Shown here: positions 35,601 through 47,400 of the stretch, piece after piece
Position numbering within the stretch: the stretch's first letter is position 1
Layout: each line of letters starts with the position of its first letter
Source of the DNA: Arenicola marina
Lineage: Eukaryota; Annelida; Polychaeta; Arenicolidae
NCBI GenBank assembly: GCA_964019135.1
Contig: OZ025248.1
Coordinates: 44,013,670-44,077,669 of the forward strand
Reading direction: 5' to 3'
Length of the DNA: 64,000 nucleotides
Translations under genes and position numbers: made by a program
Notes under the pieces: generated by a model
What the model was told of the DNA's origin: nothing
The model's input: only the letters and a program-made list of their open reading frames with translations
The model's database searches: none

Positions 35601-37702
35601 AACGTGCGCACCGCAGGCTCTATTTTGAGCAATGTGCAATGAGCATTAACAGATATTAACGGAATGACACGTAAAACCGTTGTTTGTGCCGGTGACGTGA
35701 GGATCGCGTCGTGTAAGGCATCTTCCGCTCGCCAATTTAATGCTATATTAGAGTTTAAGTGAACATGAAATTTCCTTCTCAAGAGCGATTGCTCGACTCA
35801 TTATGAATGGCGCTACGAATTTTACTTTTTATCTAATAATACGTCATCGTGACGTCATTTGACGTTCGCAAAAATGCTCAAGATGGCTTCTATTTCTTTA
35901 ATATACCTACTTATCAACTCGGGTTATGACAGCTATTGCCAAAGTGGCTGAAAATAAAGCAAACCCAACATTTCTTAGGAGCACGTTAGCTATGACGTCA
36001 AAGTTACGCATTGCAGCAGTTGTCTCTTGATATAAGGTACAGTGTCAAATCAACCGGTAGTCGCTACGAGGTATAATAGTTGAGTAATAAAGGTTATAAA
36101 ATTATGACGTCATCACGTTATGGTGACGTCATGGCATGACGCACGGCAACGTCCAAATATCTAAACACAAACATTTATGCCCTCAATCCAAAACGTTGAT
36201 TAGAACGGCGGTAGGTCTGTTAGTTCTTCAGATATAGCTTCACCTAATTACCGAAAATTGCTATTCTTCACCATTACGGATAAGTGAAAAACGAGCAGAC
36301 GAAGAAAAGACTCTGCAGATAAGATGTAAAAGATAATAATGCTTTACTGCCAATAGTAATCTGGAGACATATCTTCCCTACCATTATACGGAAAGATCGA
36401 AGGTCTAGCTAGTTTTTTCGATTTTTGACGAATTTTCCAAATTAGAGGGAATTTGTATACTTTATCATTGGGAAAATCTTCGGTTGCCATGGAAACGAAA
36501 CTGAGACTAACGTTTGCCGTCAGCCTACCCTGAGTCTCTTATACTCATCCACATCTAGCACTGTGGTAAAGCGAAGTGAAATCGCTCAACCGGAAGTACG
36601 TCATATTGAAGTAAGTTTGATTATCTCCATAGGGTCCCATGTTAAACGCGTTCGACTATATACCGAAAAGTTACAGGGCTATATCGCCGTGTTTATAGGT
36701 AATGGCTCATCCCACTAGTATCCATCTACAACTGAAAGCATAGAGCGATGGCTTCAATAGGACGCCCGTGGGATCCCCTGCAAGCGCCAAAAATCCCTAT
36801 CTTTCACAATGGGGAAATATTTGACAATTTCCTGTGACGTCATTTCCGGGTCGAATCACACAGGCAATGGATAACCTCTGCTGGGTACCGTCTTACAGTA
36901 CGTAATTTTTTTGTGTACTGTTTGAAAAAGGCACTTCTGAATTATGCGACAAAGTGTGACTGTAATGATAAAGGATTGAGGTTTTTAACATGGAGATTCC
37001 CATAGAGAATTTTGCGCCAGCTCTAGAATCGGAAGTAAGATAGGAACATACCGTTTTTATGTTACAAGCAAACATAGGACCACATTTGACGCAAGATGAG
37101 TCCACTCGCAGTTTTTTGTGATTTTTTTCCGATTTTTGGCGATTTTTTTAATGTACCGGAAGTGACGTCACCATGACGTCATAGCGCGTATCCGCGAAAT
37201 CTCCGATTTCACAAAACTCATTGTCATCCATATTTCTATGACGTGTTAGAGGCATAGAGCGATATCTTCAACCGAAATGGGTCAAACTATAGAAAAGCCG
37301 TTCAAGGTCATATTTTGCGTTTTTCGAAAGACATAAAATGACGTTTTCCTCGAAAATGAGTATGACGCGTCAAAAAGTGAACAATGTACGAAAGTTGCGA
37401 CGATTCTAGTAGCACGTTATGAAACTGATCCGACGTCTCTAGCTTTAATATTAACGGAGATATGAGCGTTTTACGTTATTTTTTCAAAAAATCGCTGTGA
37501 CCTTGACCTTTGACCTACATACACCATTAACGAACTTAGCCTCACAATTTTTCATATCTATATGTAGGTGCAAAATGACATTCGTACATGCAACCGTGCG
37601 CCCTACATTCAACCGACAAACAAACAAACAAACATACAAACAAACTAATTTACAAACCGAACATAGTACTATACTGACAGAAGTTTTCAACTTCTGTCAG
37701 TA

Positions 37703-38721
37703 ACAACTTCATGCGCGTACATGTTCAGGACTGAGAGCCATATCTTTTCAAAGGCTTTACATTACGTGGCAAGTTCGCAACGGAAACCTGAACGACTTTC
37801 TCTCTCATGAGAATCATCCCTGTCCGCCATCACTACGAGTAGATGTAATGGGGTGACTACAATTAGAACGCAATCCCAAGCAATTGGGGAAACTTTCTGA
37901 CGATAAGGCAGAACCCTCTGAGTGATGAGGTTTAGGCGATAGATACAAGGTTTAGGATACAGATAAACATGTCATCAATAATGGTTTTTTTGGCATACTG
38001 CGAACCCGAAAAGCAATGTATAGACATAAACTTAACAGTTGTATCCTTCGCAGTTTCAAAGATACTACGGGACTTTCCGCCATTTTGAAAAATGGCCGCC
38101 ATACCGGCCAGGGGCCAAATCTGACTCGATACTATAACTCAATTTGATTAGACCTGAAGTTCGACCATGTGTGCTAAATTTCATGGCTTTACCACAACAT
38201 GCACAACATTTTTCGCTTGTCCGCGGGACTATCATCTATTATACGGTATGGCGACTACCGGTTTATTTGACGTTAAACGTCGTCTTCGGAGACACCTTAT
38301 GGCGAGGGGGATAAGTCTTGCTTGATGTTTTAATTTGGTAATAGCTACCGTCACCACAGTTCATAAGTAGGTATGAAATTTCTATTTAACAAAATAGAAG
38401 TCATCGCGAATATTGTCGTGACCGTCAAATGACGTCATAATAAATAAAAGGTAAATGTCAGGTAGTACCTTTAATATTGCTTCCACAGAAGCGTTCTTGA
38501 CTTCAAACTGGATGTCCAGTTAAGCTCCGCCTACAGTGCCCACAGTGCCTGTCGAAGGCAGTATTTAACCCAAATTGTCCCTTAAAGGCCTTTAGCCGAA
38601 ATTGCCCCTCGTCATCGTCAAGTAGTTTCGCAATTGTTGACCTGTATTCAGTAAGTCAGCCGAGCCAACCGAACTGCGACAACGCTTATGGAATTTCGTC
38701 CTCGACCTATGGTCGAATTGT
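37703..38721. other. spacer between inverted copies A and B
   Basis: About 1 kb with no gene. Near 38530-38615 it contains ACCCAAATTGTCCCTTAAAG-type units related in inverse orientation to the GGGCAATTTGGG satellite. Confidence 0.5.
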
Positions 38722-41266
38722 TTGTTTGTCAGCGCTTTGTAGGGCGCACGGTTACATGTAGGAATGTTATATTGCACCTAGAGATAGATATGAACAATTG
38801 TGAGGCTAACTTCGTTAACGGTGTATGTAGGTCAAAGGTCAAGGTCACAGCGATTTTTTGAAAAAATAACGTAAAATGCTCATATCTCCGTTAATATTAG
38901 AGTTAGAGACGCCGGATAAGTTTCATAACGTGCTATTAGATACGGCGCAACTTTCGTACATTGTTCACTTTTTGATGCGTCATACTCATTTGCGAGGAAA
39001 ACGACGTTTTATGTTTTTTGAAAGACGCAAAATATGAACTTGAACTGCTTTTCTATAGTTTGACCCATTTCGGTTAAAGATATCGCTCTGTGCCTCTAAC
39101 ACGTCATAGAAATATGGATGACAATGAGTTTTGTGAAATCTGAGATTTCGCGGATACGTACTATGACATCACGGTGACGTCACTTCCGGTACATTAAAAA
39201 AATCGCCAAAAATCGCAAACAAATTACAAAAAATTGCGAGTGGACTCGTCTTGCGTCAAATGTGGTCCCATGTTTGCTTGCAACATAAAAACGGTATGTT
39301 CCTATCTTACTTCCGATTCTAGAGCTGGCGCAAAATTCTCTATGGGAATCTCCATGTTAAAAACCTCAATCCTTTATCATTACAGTCACATTTTGTCGCA
39401 TAATTCAAAAGTGCCTTTTTCAAACAGTACACAAAAAATTTACGTACTGTAAGACGGTACCTAGCAGAGGTTGTCCATTGCCTGTGTGATTCGACCCGGA
39501 AATGACGTCACAGGAAATTGTCAAATATTTCCCCATTGTGAAAGATAGGGATTTTTGGCGCTTGCAGGGGCTTCCACGGGCGTCCTATTGAAGCCATCGC
39601 TCTATGCTTTCAGTTGTAGATGGATACTAGTAGGATAAGCCATTAACTACAAACACGGCGACATAGCCCTGTAACTTTTCGGTATATAGTCGAACGCGTT
39701 TAACATGGGACCCTATGGAGATAATCCAACTTCCTTCAATGTGACGTGCTTCCGCTTGAGCGATCTCACTTTGCTTTACCACTGTGCGAGATGTGGACGT
39801 GTGCAAGAGACTCGGGGTAGGCTGACGGCAAAGGTTAGTCTCAGTTTCGTTTCCATGGCAACCGAAGATTTTCCCAATGATAAAGTATACAAATTCCCTC
39901 TAATTTAGAAAAATCGTCAAAAATCGGAAAAACTAACTAGACATTCAATATTTGCGTATAATGGTAGGGAAGATATGTCTCAAGATTACTATTTGCAGTA
40001 AGGGCATTATTATCTTTTACATCTTATCTGCAGAGTCTTTTCTTCGTCTGCTCGTTTTTCACTTATCCGTAATGGTGAAGAATAGCAATTTTCGGTAATT
40101 AGGTGAAGCTATATCTGAAGAACTAACAGACCTACCGCCGTTCTAATCAACGTTTTGGATTGAGAGCACAAATGTTTGTGTTTAGATATTTGGACGTTGC
40201 TGTGCGTCATGCCATGACGTCACCATGACGTCATAATTTTATAACCTCTATTACTCGACTATTATACCTCGTAGTGACTACCGGTTGATTTGACGCTGTA
40301 CCTTATATCAAGGGACAACTGCTGGCGTGCGTAACTTTGTTTGCGGTACCGAAACGCGTAGGTCAAAACTGACGTCCACCTCGCGTTAAACGGCATATTG
40401 AACTTGAAAAGGCCATTACTCGGTTAACATTTGAGCTAGGGAGCCCAGATTTGTCATGAAGCGAGAGGCAAATGTAAGGTTGACCGCGAAAATCGCGATA
40501 GAATTGCTCCAGGACGCTTAGTTTGGCCGCTAGAGCGCTCGCATAAGGTGCACCCCCCTTTGCTGAAGCTCCTATTATGAGTCAACGGCGATATCGAGCG
40601 GCAATGCCTCTGCTTTGCGATGGCCGCCGTTTGCTTAATAGCGACGCTAGAGACTCGGAACTGGTTTCAAAGGACGGGCAAACGTCGACTTTGGTAAGGA
40701 ATCTGCATTCGCTTCTAGCCTAGCACGCTTAGTTTTGACGCTGGAGGGCTCCGTAATTTAGCAATCAGGAGTCCGAGAACAGGCATTAGGGCGGGACCTA
40801 GCACACGTAGAAAGTCGGGATTTAGCCGAATTCACTCAAAATGGCGCCCTCTATCTGGGAAAATAGCCCGCGTTGAACAGCAGCCGTTAGATTGTGCTAT
40901 TCCAGCATCCGCATCGTAGAGGTCCGATTTGGGCCAAATTGCGCTTTCAGCGAGCCCAATACGGCTATCAGTGGGCAGTGTGGGCTAGAACGCCTTCGGA
41001 TATCAGCATTATGGAGCCCAAATTTGCCCCCGAAGGCGGTAATTATTCCAATTTGCCAGTTTATAGCGCTATTTAGCCCACGTTGTTCGTTCAAGGAGCT
41101 GTTTAACCCAATATGCCCACTGAAGGCAGCATGTAGCCAGCAGGAGGCAAAATCAGCTTATAGCATATGTGTTTCTGCAGGTCATCGCCTGTACCATAGT
41201 TTCGGCGCATAAATGGTGAAATGAAGATGAAGTCACTTCTGTCAGTACCTCAGCCTACGGCTGTCT
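38722..41266 (-). mobile_element. CTGACAGAAGT-hairpin family, copy B (inverted)
   Basis: Reverse complement of the family: left end at 41266 (AGACAGCCGTAGGCTGAGG then TACTGACAGAAGTGAC), complete body, and homology to copy A down to the ACAAACAAACAA tract near 38722. The terminal hairpin is missing. With copy A it forms an inverted repeat spanning 31941-41266. It ends only about 80 bp beyond the RPL13A polyadenylation site. Confidence 0.75.
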
Positions 41267-41364
41267 AGTTTCATGTTATTGCTTGAAATATTGGAACCCG
41301 GCTTACTCCGGTAAATCACATACTTATATTATTGACAAGGCAGGAAATCTGGTTGACATTTTTT

Positions 41365-41370
41365 TTTATT
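41365..41370 (-). terminator. RPL13A polyadenylation signal
   Basis: AATAAA on the minus strand, 79 bp after the RPL13A stop codon. The short 3' untranslated region is typical of ribosomal-protein genes. Confidence 0.75.
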
Positions 41371-41448
41371 TCTCACTCCGGTGAATACACCGCGCTGTTT
41401 TTGTTGGACGTCGAGGGGTTCGAGACGACAGCGGCACGGGCTCGCTAC

Positions 41449-44400
41449 TTATCGGTAGCCGAAGCTCTCGATGACCTGCTGGTAGGGGGCGATCTTTGCC
41501 TCGACGTTCTTCATCGCCTGCGCGCGCAATTTCTGCAAGCAAATATGTTCAGCAACCATTAACATTTATTATCAGATCTGGTGTGAAACGTACTGCAGCT
41601 AGATCAGCATCGAGTAGGTTTTTCTTCTCTTTACATCTACTTAGGGTTACTGTACTTCTAACAGAATCTACATGGATTGTGTAGAGTGGATTGAGTCTAC
41701 AGGGAGCACCTGCAGGAGGCTGGGTTACGTCGCACCCTGACTTGCGACTCAAACCCGGAAAGTGGAACCTCAAACTTCCTAATAAAAGCCGCGGCTTCAA
41801 ATAGGCAGTTTACCGTACTGTACTTCCAACATAGCCTATACAGAGCACCTGTAAGAGGCTGGGTTACTATTGTACTTCTAACATAGCCTATACAGAGCAC
41901 CTGCAGGAGGCTGGGTTACTAGTGTACCTTCTCAACCTCCTTCTTCTGGTAGAAGATGGTGGACTTGGCCTTTCTCCTGTTCTCCAGTGTGCTGACCACG
42001 GTCTGGTATCTCCATCCTACCTCGTGCGAGAGGCGACCCATAGCGCAGAACTGAAACCGCAAAGCAAGGCATTGACAATAATTTGGTTTGTTTCACACAG
42101 GATACTACAGTATATCAAAGTCATTTCGCGTCAATGGTGAATCAAGGGTAGAAAGCAGTCGCGTCTCTGAGGGTAAACCCATTTCGCTGAATTGTCAGTA
42201 TCCTGCACGGTCAGACAGATAGACGCAAAGCCCTGAACTAAACACGATGACTGAAGTCATTCGGCTAATACCGATCTACCGCAGTTACACAAAGCGCAGT
42301 TACAACAAAATAGTTCTACAGCTTCCGCTGCTGAAGAAGCAGTTAGACAATCGATAGCTGCCAGACATATTCAACCATTATCTTACATGCAAATATATTG
42401 AGAGTGAAAAGAAATTTGATAAGCAACCTCAGATGGTAGTGCATGTAAGGTATTTTCATCCACTTTCAATAAAGCGTGAAGTGATTCATCACAGGTTGCT
42501 AATAAACGACAGGTGAAACAGCGCCCATAGACGCCGTGCCACTTAACAACGTCACTACCGTAGGGATGTTTTTACACTAGCTCCCAGAGTATTTAGCACA
42601 AAGCAGGTAACCAGATATAAATGGAGTAATCTTCACGCCTATTAAGCAAGGGACACTGTTCTTTTTTTTTAAGTTCAAAGTTGAATTTGCTTGTGGGTCG
42701 AAGATAAGCAACTAAGATTGCGTTTCATTAACAGCTTACGGCTTGCAAACTGAGCTGGCGAATCTCCCCAAGACGATCCTTCTTAAAATTTGGCTATCGC
42801 CTCAAACTATCTGATAAATAATCAATTATCTCCTGGAATTACAGACAAAAATTAATTTGTCGGCTGCAGCCTCAGATGGTAGTGCATGTTTGTAGTTTCA
42901 TCCACTGTCAAACAAATGTGAAACATATCATCACAGGAGGCAGCTAACGGACAGAAAAGTTTCAGCGATACAAAGGCCCGAACAACGATTTCTCAAGCAC
43001 CTATTACTTTGAATTACAGTGATAACACTTATAAAATCACCCAAGGTTGAATAATACAAGCCTAACAACGCAAGTTTACTTCTTGTTATGCATTGATTAT
43101 TTGGGAGGTCAGACAGAAGCCTGTCAGAACACCCAGTCATGCAACACCAGGATTTGTACACTCGATCTGTAGATCAGCTTGCATACCAACTGAGCTATTG
43201 AGGCTTCCCACAGACGAATGACCTTTCTTAAAATTCGGCTGTCGTCTTAAACTGATCTGATAGATGCATTATTTATTCATCGAATTACAGACAAGAGAAC
43301 CAATTTGTTGTCGGCTGCAGCCTCAGATGGTAGTGCATGTTTGTAATTTCATCCACTCTCAAACAAATGTGAAACATATCATCACAGGAAGCAGCTAACG
43401 AATTACTACAGGTAAAATTGTGTACCAACAGCTCTTGTGCCGATGGATGCGCAAGTTGCAATTTAACATTTCATTCCCTTTCAAAGTACCCGACAGTTAC
43501 AGGAATGAAGAGGTTGGTTTAAGTGGTTGTATGTGTCAGGACACTTTAACCAATTCTGATCATATAGCGTCAATGGGAGAAGGAAGAAAAGAGTGGAGTC
43601 ATGTTCCCGGGGTAACCCCCTACTCTTTGCGAAGAAAGACATTGGATCTTTATCCTGCGAACACGCAGACATGGCCACAGCGGGGCTCGAACCACGGATC
43701 CACGTGCCGTCAGGCTCTCAGGTGGCCAGGAATGAAAAGGATATAGGGGTCTTACTTGGGTACTGTAGCCGTTTTCTATCAGTTATATTAAATTACATTG
43801 AAGAAAAACAGTCGCAGGAGCAGGTTTCAACATGGTGTCGGCTGCAGCCTCAGATGGTAGTGCATGTTTGTAATTTCATCCAATCTCAAACAAATGTGAA
43901 ACATATCATCACAGGAGGCAGCTAACAAATTACTACAAACAAAATTGTGTACCTGCAGCCTAGTGTGCCGTTGTCAGTGCACGTTTGTAATTGGTCATGT
44001 ACTTTCAAGGTACAGGACTGACACAGGAACGAAGAAGATAAAGGGTCTTACTTGGGCATTGTTGGGGTTTGTATAAGTTATATTAAATTAGCACATGATA
44101 AGGTACTGTACACATCGTTTCAACTACCGGTAGTTAAGGAATAAGGTGGAACAATATGAACAGTCTGGTTAAGATTCTATAAGTTTTTTTCTTTAAAAAC
44201 ATTGAAGAAAAACAGTCGCGGAAGCAATTTCAACATGGTGTCGGCTGCAGCCTCAGATGGTAGCGCATGTTTGTAATTTCATCCAATCTCAAAACAAATG
44301 TGAAACATATAATCACAGGAGGCAGCTAACAAATTACTACAAAGTTGTGTACCTGCAGCCAAGTGTGCCGTTGTCAGTGCACGTTTGTAATTTGTCATGT

Positions 44401-47400
44401 ACTTTCATGACTGACACAGGAACGAAGAGGATAAAGAGTCTTACTTGGGCACTATTGGGGTTTGTAGGAGTTGTATTAAATTAACACATGATAAGATATT
44501 GTACACAATGGTTTAAGAAGTTAGTGTCGGCTGCGGCCTCAGATGGTAGTGCATGTTTGTAATTTCATTCACTGTCAAATTAATGTGAAAGAATCGTCAC
44601 AGGACGCAGACAACAATGTAATTGAAACTAGTTAAGAGTTGAAAATAGTCTCTTATAGTGACATAAGTGTCTAATTCACCCACAAGTTTACACAACCACA
44701 TTAGACAGTAGTCGAAAGCAGTCTGCAAGACCACAGGGTTAACCCTACAATGCTAGGGCCTACAAAAACGAAAGGGAGGCCTTTTTAGGGACATGTTCAC
44801 AACACAGGTTCTTATTATTGAGAACATCATTGCACCACAATTTGAAAGTATACAAGTATCTGGTTTACCCGTAGCAATCACTTAAGGCTGACAGATTTAC
44901 CTTCGGGTGAATAACGACTGCATACTGACCTTTCTCCTGGGCTTAAGACGCAGTACTTTCAGGGCAGAAGGGACCACGAGACGCTTTTGTTTGTCATACG
45001 GGGGTGGGATACCCTCAAACACCTTCAGCCTCTCCAGAGCATCCTTGCCGCGGTGCAGCTTGTGGGGCACCATGCCTGATACATAAGTAGAAAACGACCA
45101 TGAAGAAATCGAGGTCCGAAAGCACTTTGAAACAATGGCAGAATTAGAACTAAAGATGAGCGAAAATATAGTACAATCAGTCACTTTAGATCTTGATACT
45201 AGTATTCAATCAGATCATGCGTTTGTACTAAAAGTTCAGGCTTCAACATTACTTTTTTTATAAATTTCTACTTTTAGTAGAAGTTTAGAGTAGCTGACCC
45301 TACCTCTGACAGTTCTCCAGAAGATCTTGCTTGGTGCCCTGAAGTGGAATGGTCCACGGCAGGGGTTGGTGTTCATTCTCTTCTTCAAGAATGAAAGGTA
45401 CTTCACTGTTGGAAGTACAAATAAATAAATTATACTGCACGCAGTATTAGCTGCGCATAATTTACCGGTGAACACGAATTTTAGAGTATTTATTTTTAAA
45501 AAGTCATGAAAAGTCAAAGTGCAAAAATTCATTTTTTTTACTCAATTAAAGTGTGCATCAGAGGTTCCTTAGATAACTATCCACACAAGGATTCAGGATA
45601 TAAATCATTCCATCACTTGCACGAAACAAACTGAATCAATGACATCCCAGATGCTTTGCTTCTTTATTCTTCTTACTTTTAATATTATTAAGTTCAATTA
45701 TAATATTGATATATACTGTATAGAATTTAGGAAAATTGTCATCAAAAGTTCAAATGCAAAAAAATTGCATTTTTACCCAATTAAAGTGTGCATCAGAGGT
45801 TCCTTAGATAACTATCCACACAGAGATTCAGGATATAAATCAATCCATCACACGCACAATACAAACTACAAATCAATCCCACATAATTTGTTTCTTAATC
45901 ATTCTTACCGGTACTTATTATTTTATTAAATTTTATGATCATATAACTGTAGTATGCATCAGAGGTTCCCCAATGTTATCACAATGCAATTTGACATTCA
46001 ATAATATACACATATGTACAGCTCCATACAAATTTTTTTTGGTGTACATGTACCCTAATACAAAGTCTGCATAAGTTAGCAACAGAACATGTAGTTAACT
46101 TTGTATAATATGATTTTCTTACTAGTCTGCTTGTACCTTAACACAAAACGCCTTTTCTACAGCTATAGCAAAATAGAAAGGGGAAATATAGGCCACTGTG
46201 TACCATAGGTCAATTTGAAACGTGAAATGGCACACAAGGCCATCAGCAGGCCTGGAGCATTGATGTTTTCATTTTAACATAAGCACCTGCATGTCCGATT
46301 TTAAGTTAACTCAATAGAATGTGCATCAGAGGTTCCTTAGATATGTATCACCAAATTATAATCTGATACAAACATTCCATCACATGCACATACCAGTGTA
46401 TCTATAGCACTTTTGTTTAGTCAACAGTAGGCAAATGCATCTTTACAGATAGTAAAACACTAAAAACTAGGACACTCTAGTCACTTCCTATTGGATATTA
46501 TCTATTATACAACAGCCTGTTAGCCATTCATTTTTCGGTTGACAGCCCTGTGAAGATAACCACACAGAGGCACTCTGGACACCATACCACAATGTATACT
46601 GGTACCAAATGAGACATTTTGAATTCGTTCATAAAGTAGAATGGAGACTTACACTTGTTTCTGTAGAAGCTTCCGGAGATATTGATTCCCTCACATCGGA
46701 CAATCACAACCCTCTGGCCTACAACAAAGATAAACAAAGTATGTTGTAACAGTAGTCTGTTAATCTTATTCCATTTCTGTACATGCATTGAAAGAAGTCT
46801 ATGATGAAACAAGACCAATGTGGGAGAGCAGTGCAATTGACAAACCCTTTTTCAAATACATGAATACTTTGTAATCAGATCTTCTCTTCATAAAGTTTCA
46901 AAAAAGGTTACCTTGCAGAATTGTCTTGGCAACCACTGCGGCCAGACGGCCGAGCAAGTGGCCCCTGGCATCTATAATGATAGGCTGAAAAAAAAGAGAG
47001 CACAATATTGAATTTACCACAAAACAACAAGTACATCTATTACAGAACTGGTGACATGCAGGGTGTCAATTTACCCACATCATGTCCCAGGTGACTGAAA
47101 ATTTATGTTGTATAAATCGCACCCACAGATTGTGAGAGATATTTAGACTTGAGCCTTATGTCACATTTTTAATGTGCAATTGACCTGCATGTTGAAGCAT
47201 CTCTATCATTAATACCACCATTGTTGACTATTTCCATTATTATTTTTAACTCTGCGTTCACATAAATGACAGTGTCTCAAAGGGTAGCAAGTAGCTTCCA
47301 GTGCTAATATTTGTTGTTGAAGGCTATAAGAACTGAGGGATCTGTTTCTTTAATGGGAACTCAGAGCAGTTCAGCTGTAACCAGCTTAGCACCCCACAGC

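Larger units (their letters stand above)
31941..37702 (+). mobile_element. CTGACAGAAGT-hairpin family, copy A, with satellite expansion
   Basis: Left end AGACAGCCGTAGGCTGAGG followed by TACTGACAGAAGTGAC; right end a hairpin (37672-37702) built on TACTGACAGAAGTT and AACTTCTGTCAGTA. Body blocks at 31941-32610 and about 36000-37670 match copy B base for base over long stretches, but the 300 bp expected between them is replaced by 3.4 kb of tandem repeats (33083-35600) and flanking sequence. I see no transposase frame. The TIR shared by both ends is only TACTGACAGAAGT. Superfamily not assigned. Confidence 0.75.

Noticed and set aside
31941-41266. The 9.3-kb inverted structure as a Polinton/Maverick
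   Set aside because: Termini start with AG, but no capsid, polymerase or integrase frames are present and no 6-bp target duplication was found; smaller relatives show a different, short-element family.
42863-44612. The repeated CTGCAGCC...ACAGGAGGC units as H/ACA snoRNAs or simple satellite
   Set aside because: On the host strand they show C, D and C' boxes and the U33 guide; there are no H or ACA boxes at the right places.
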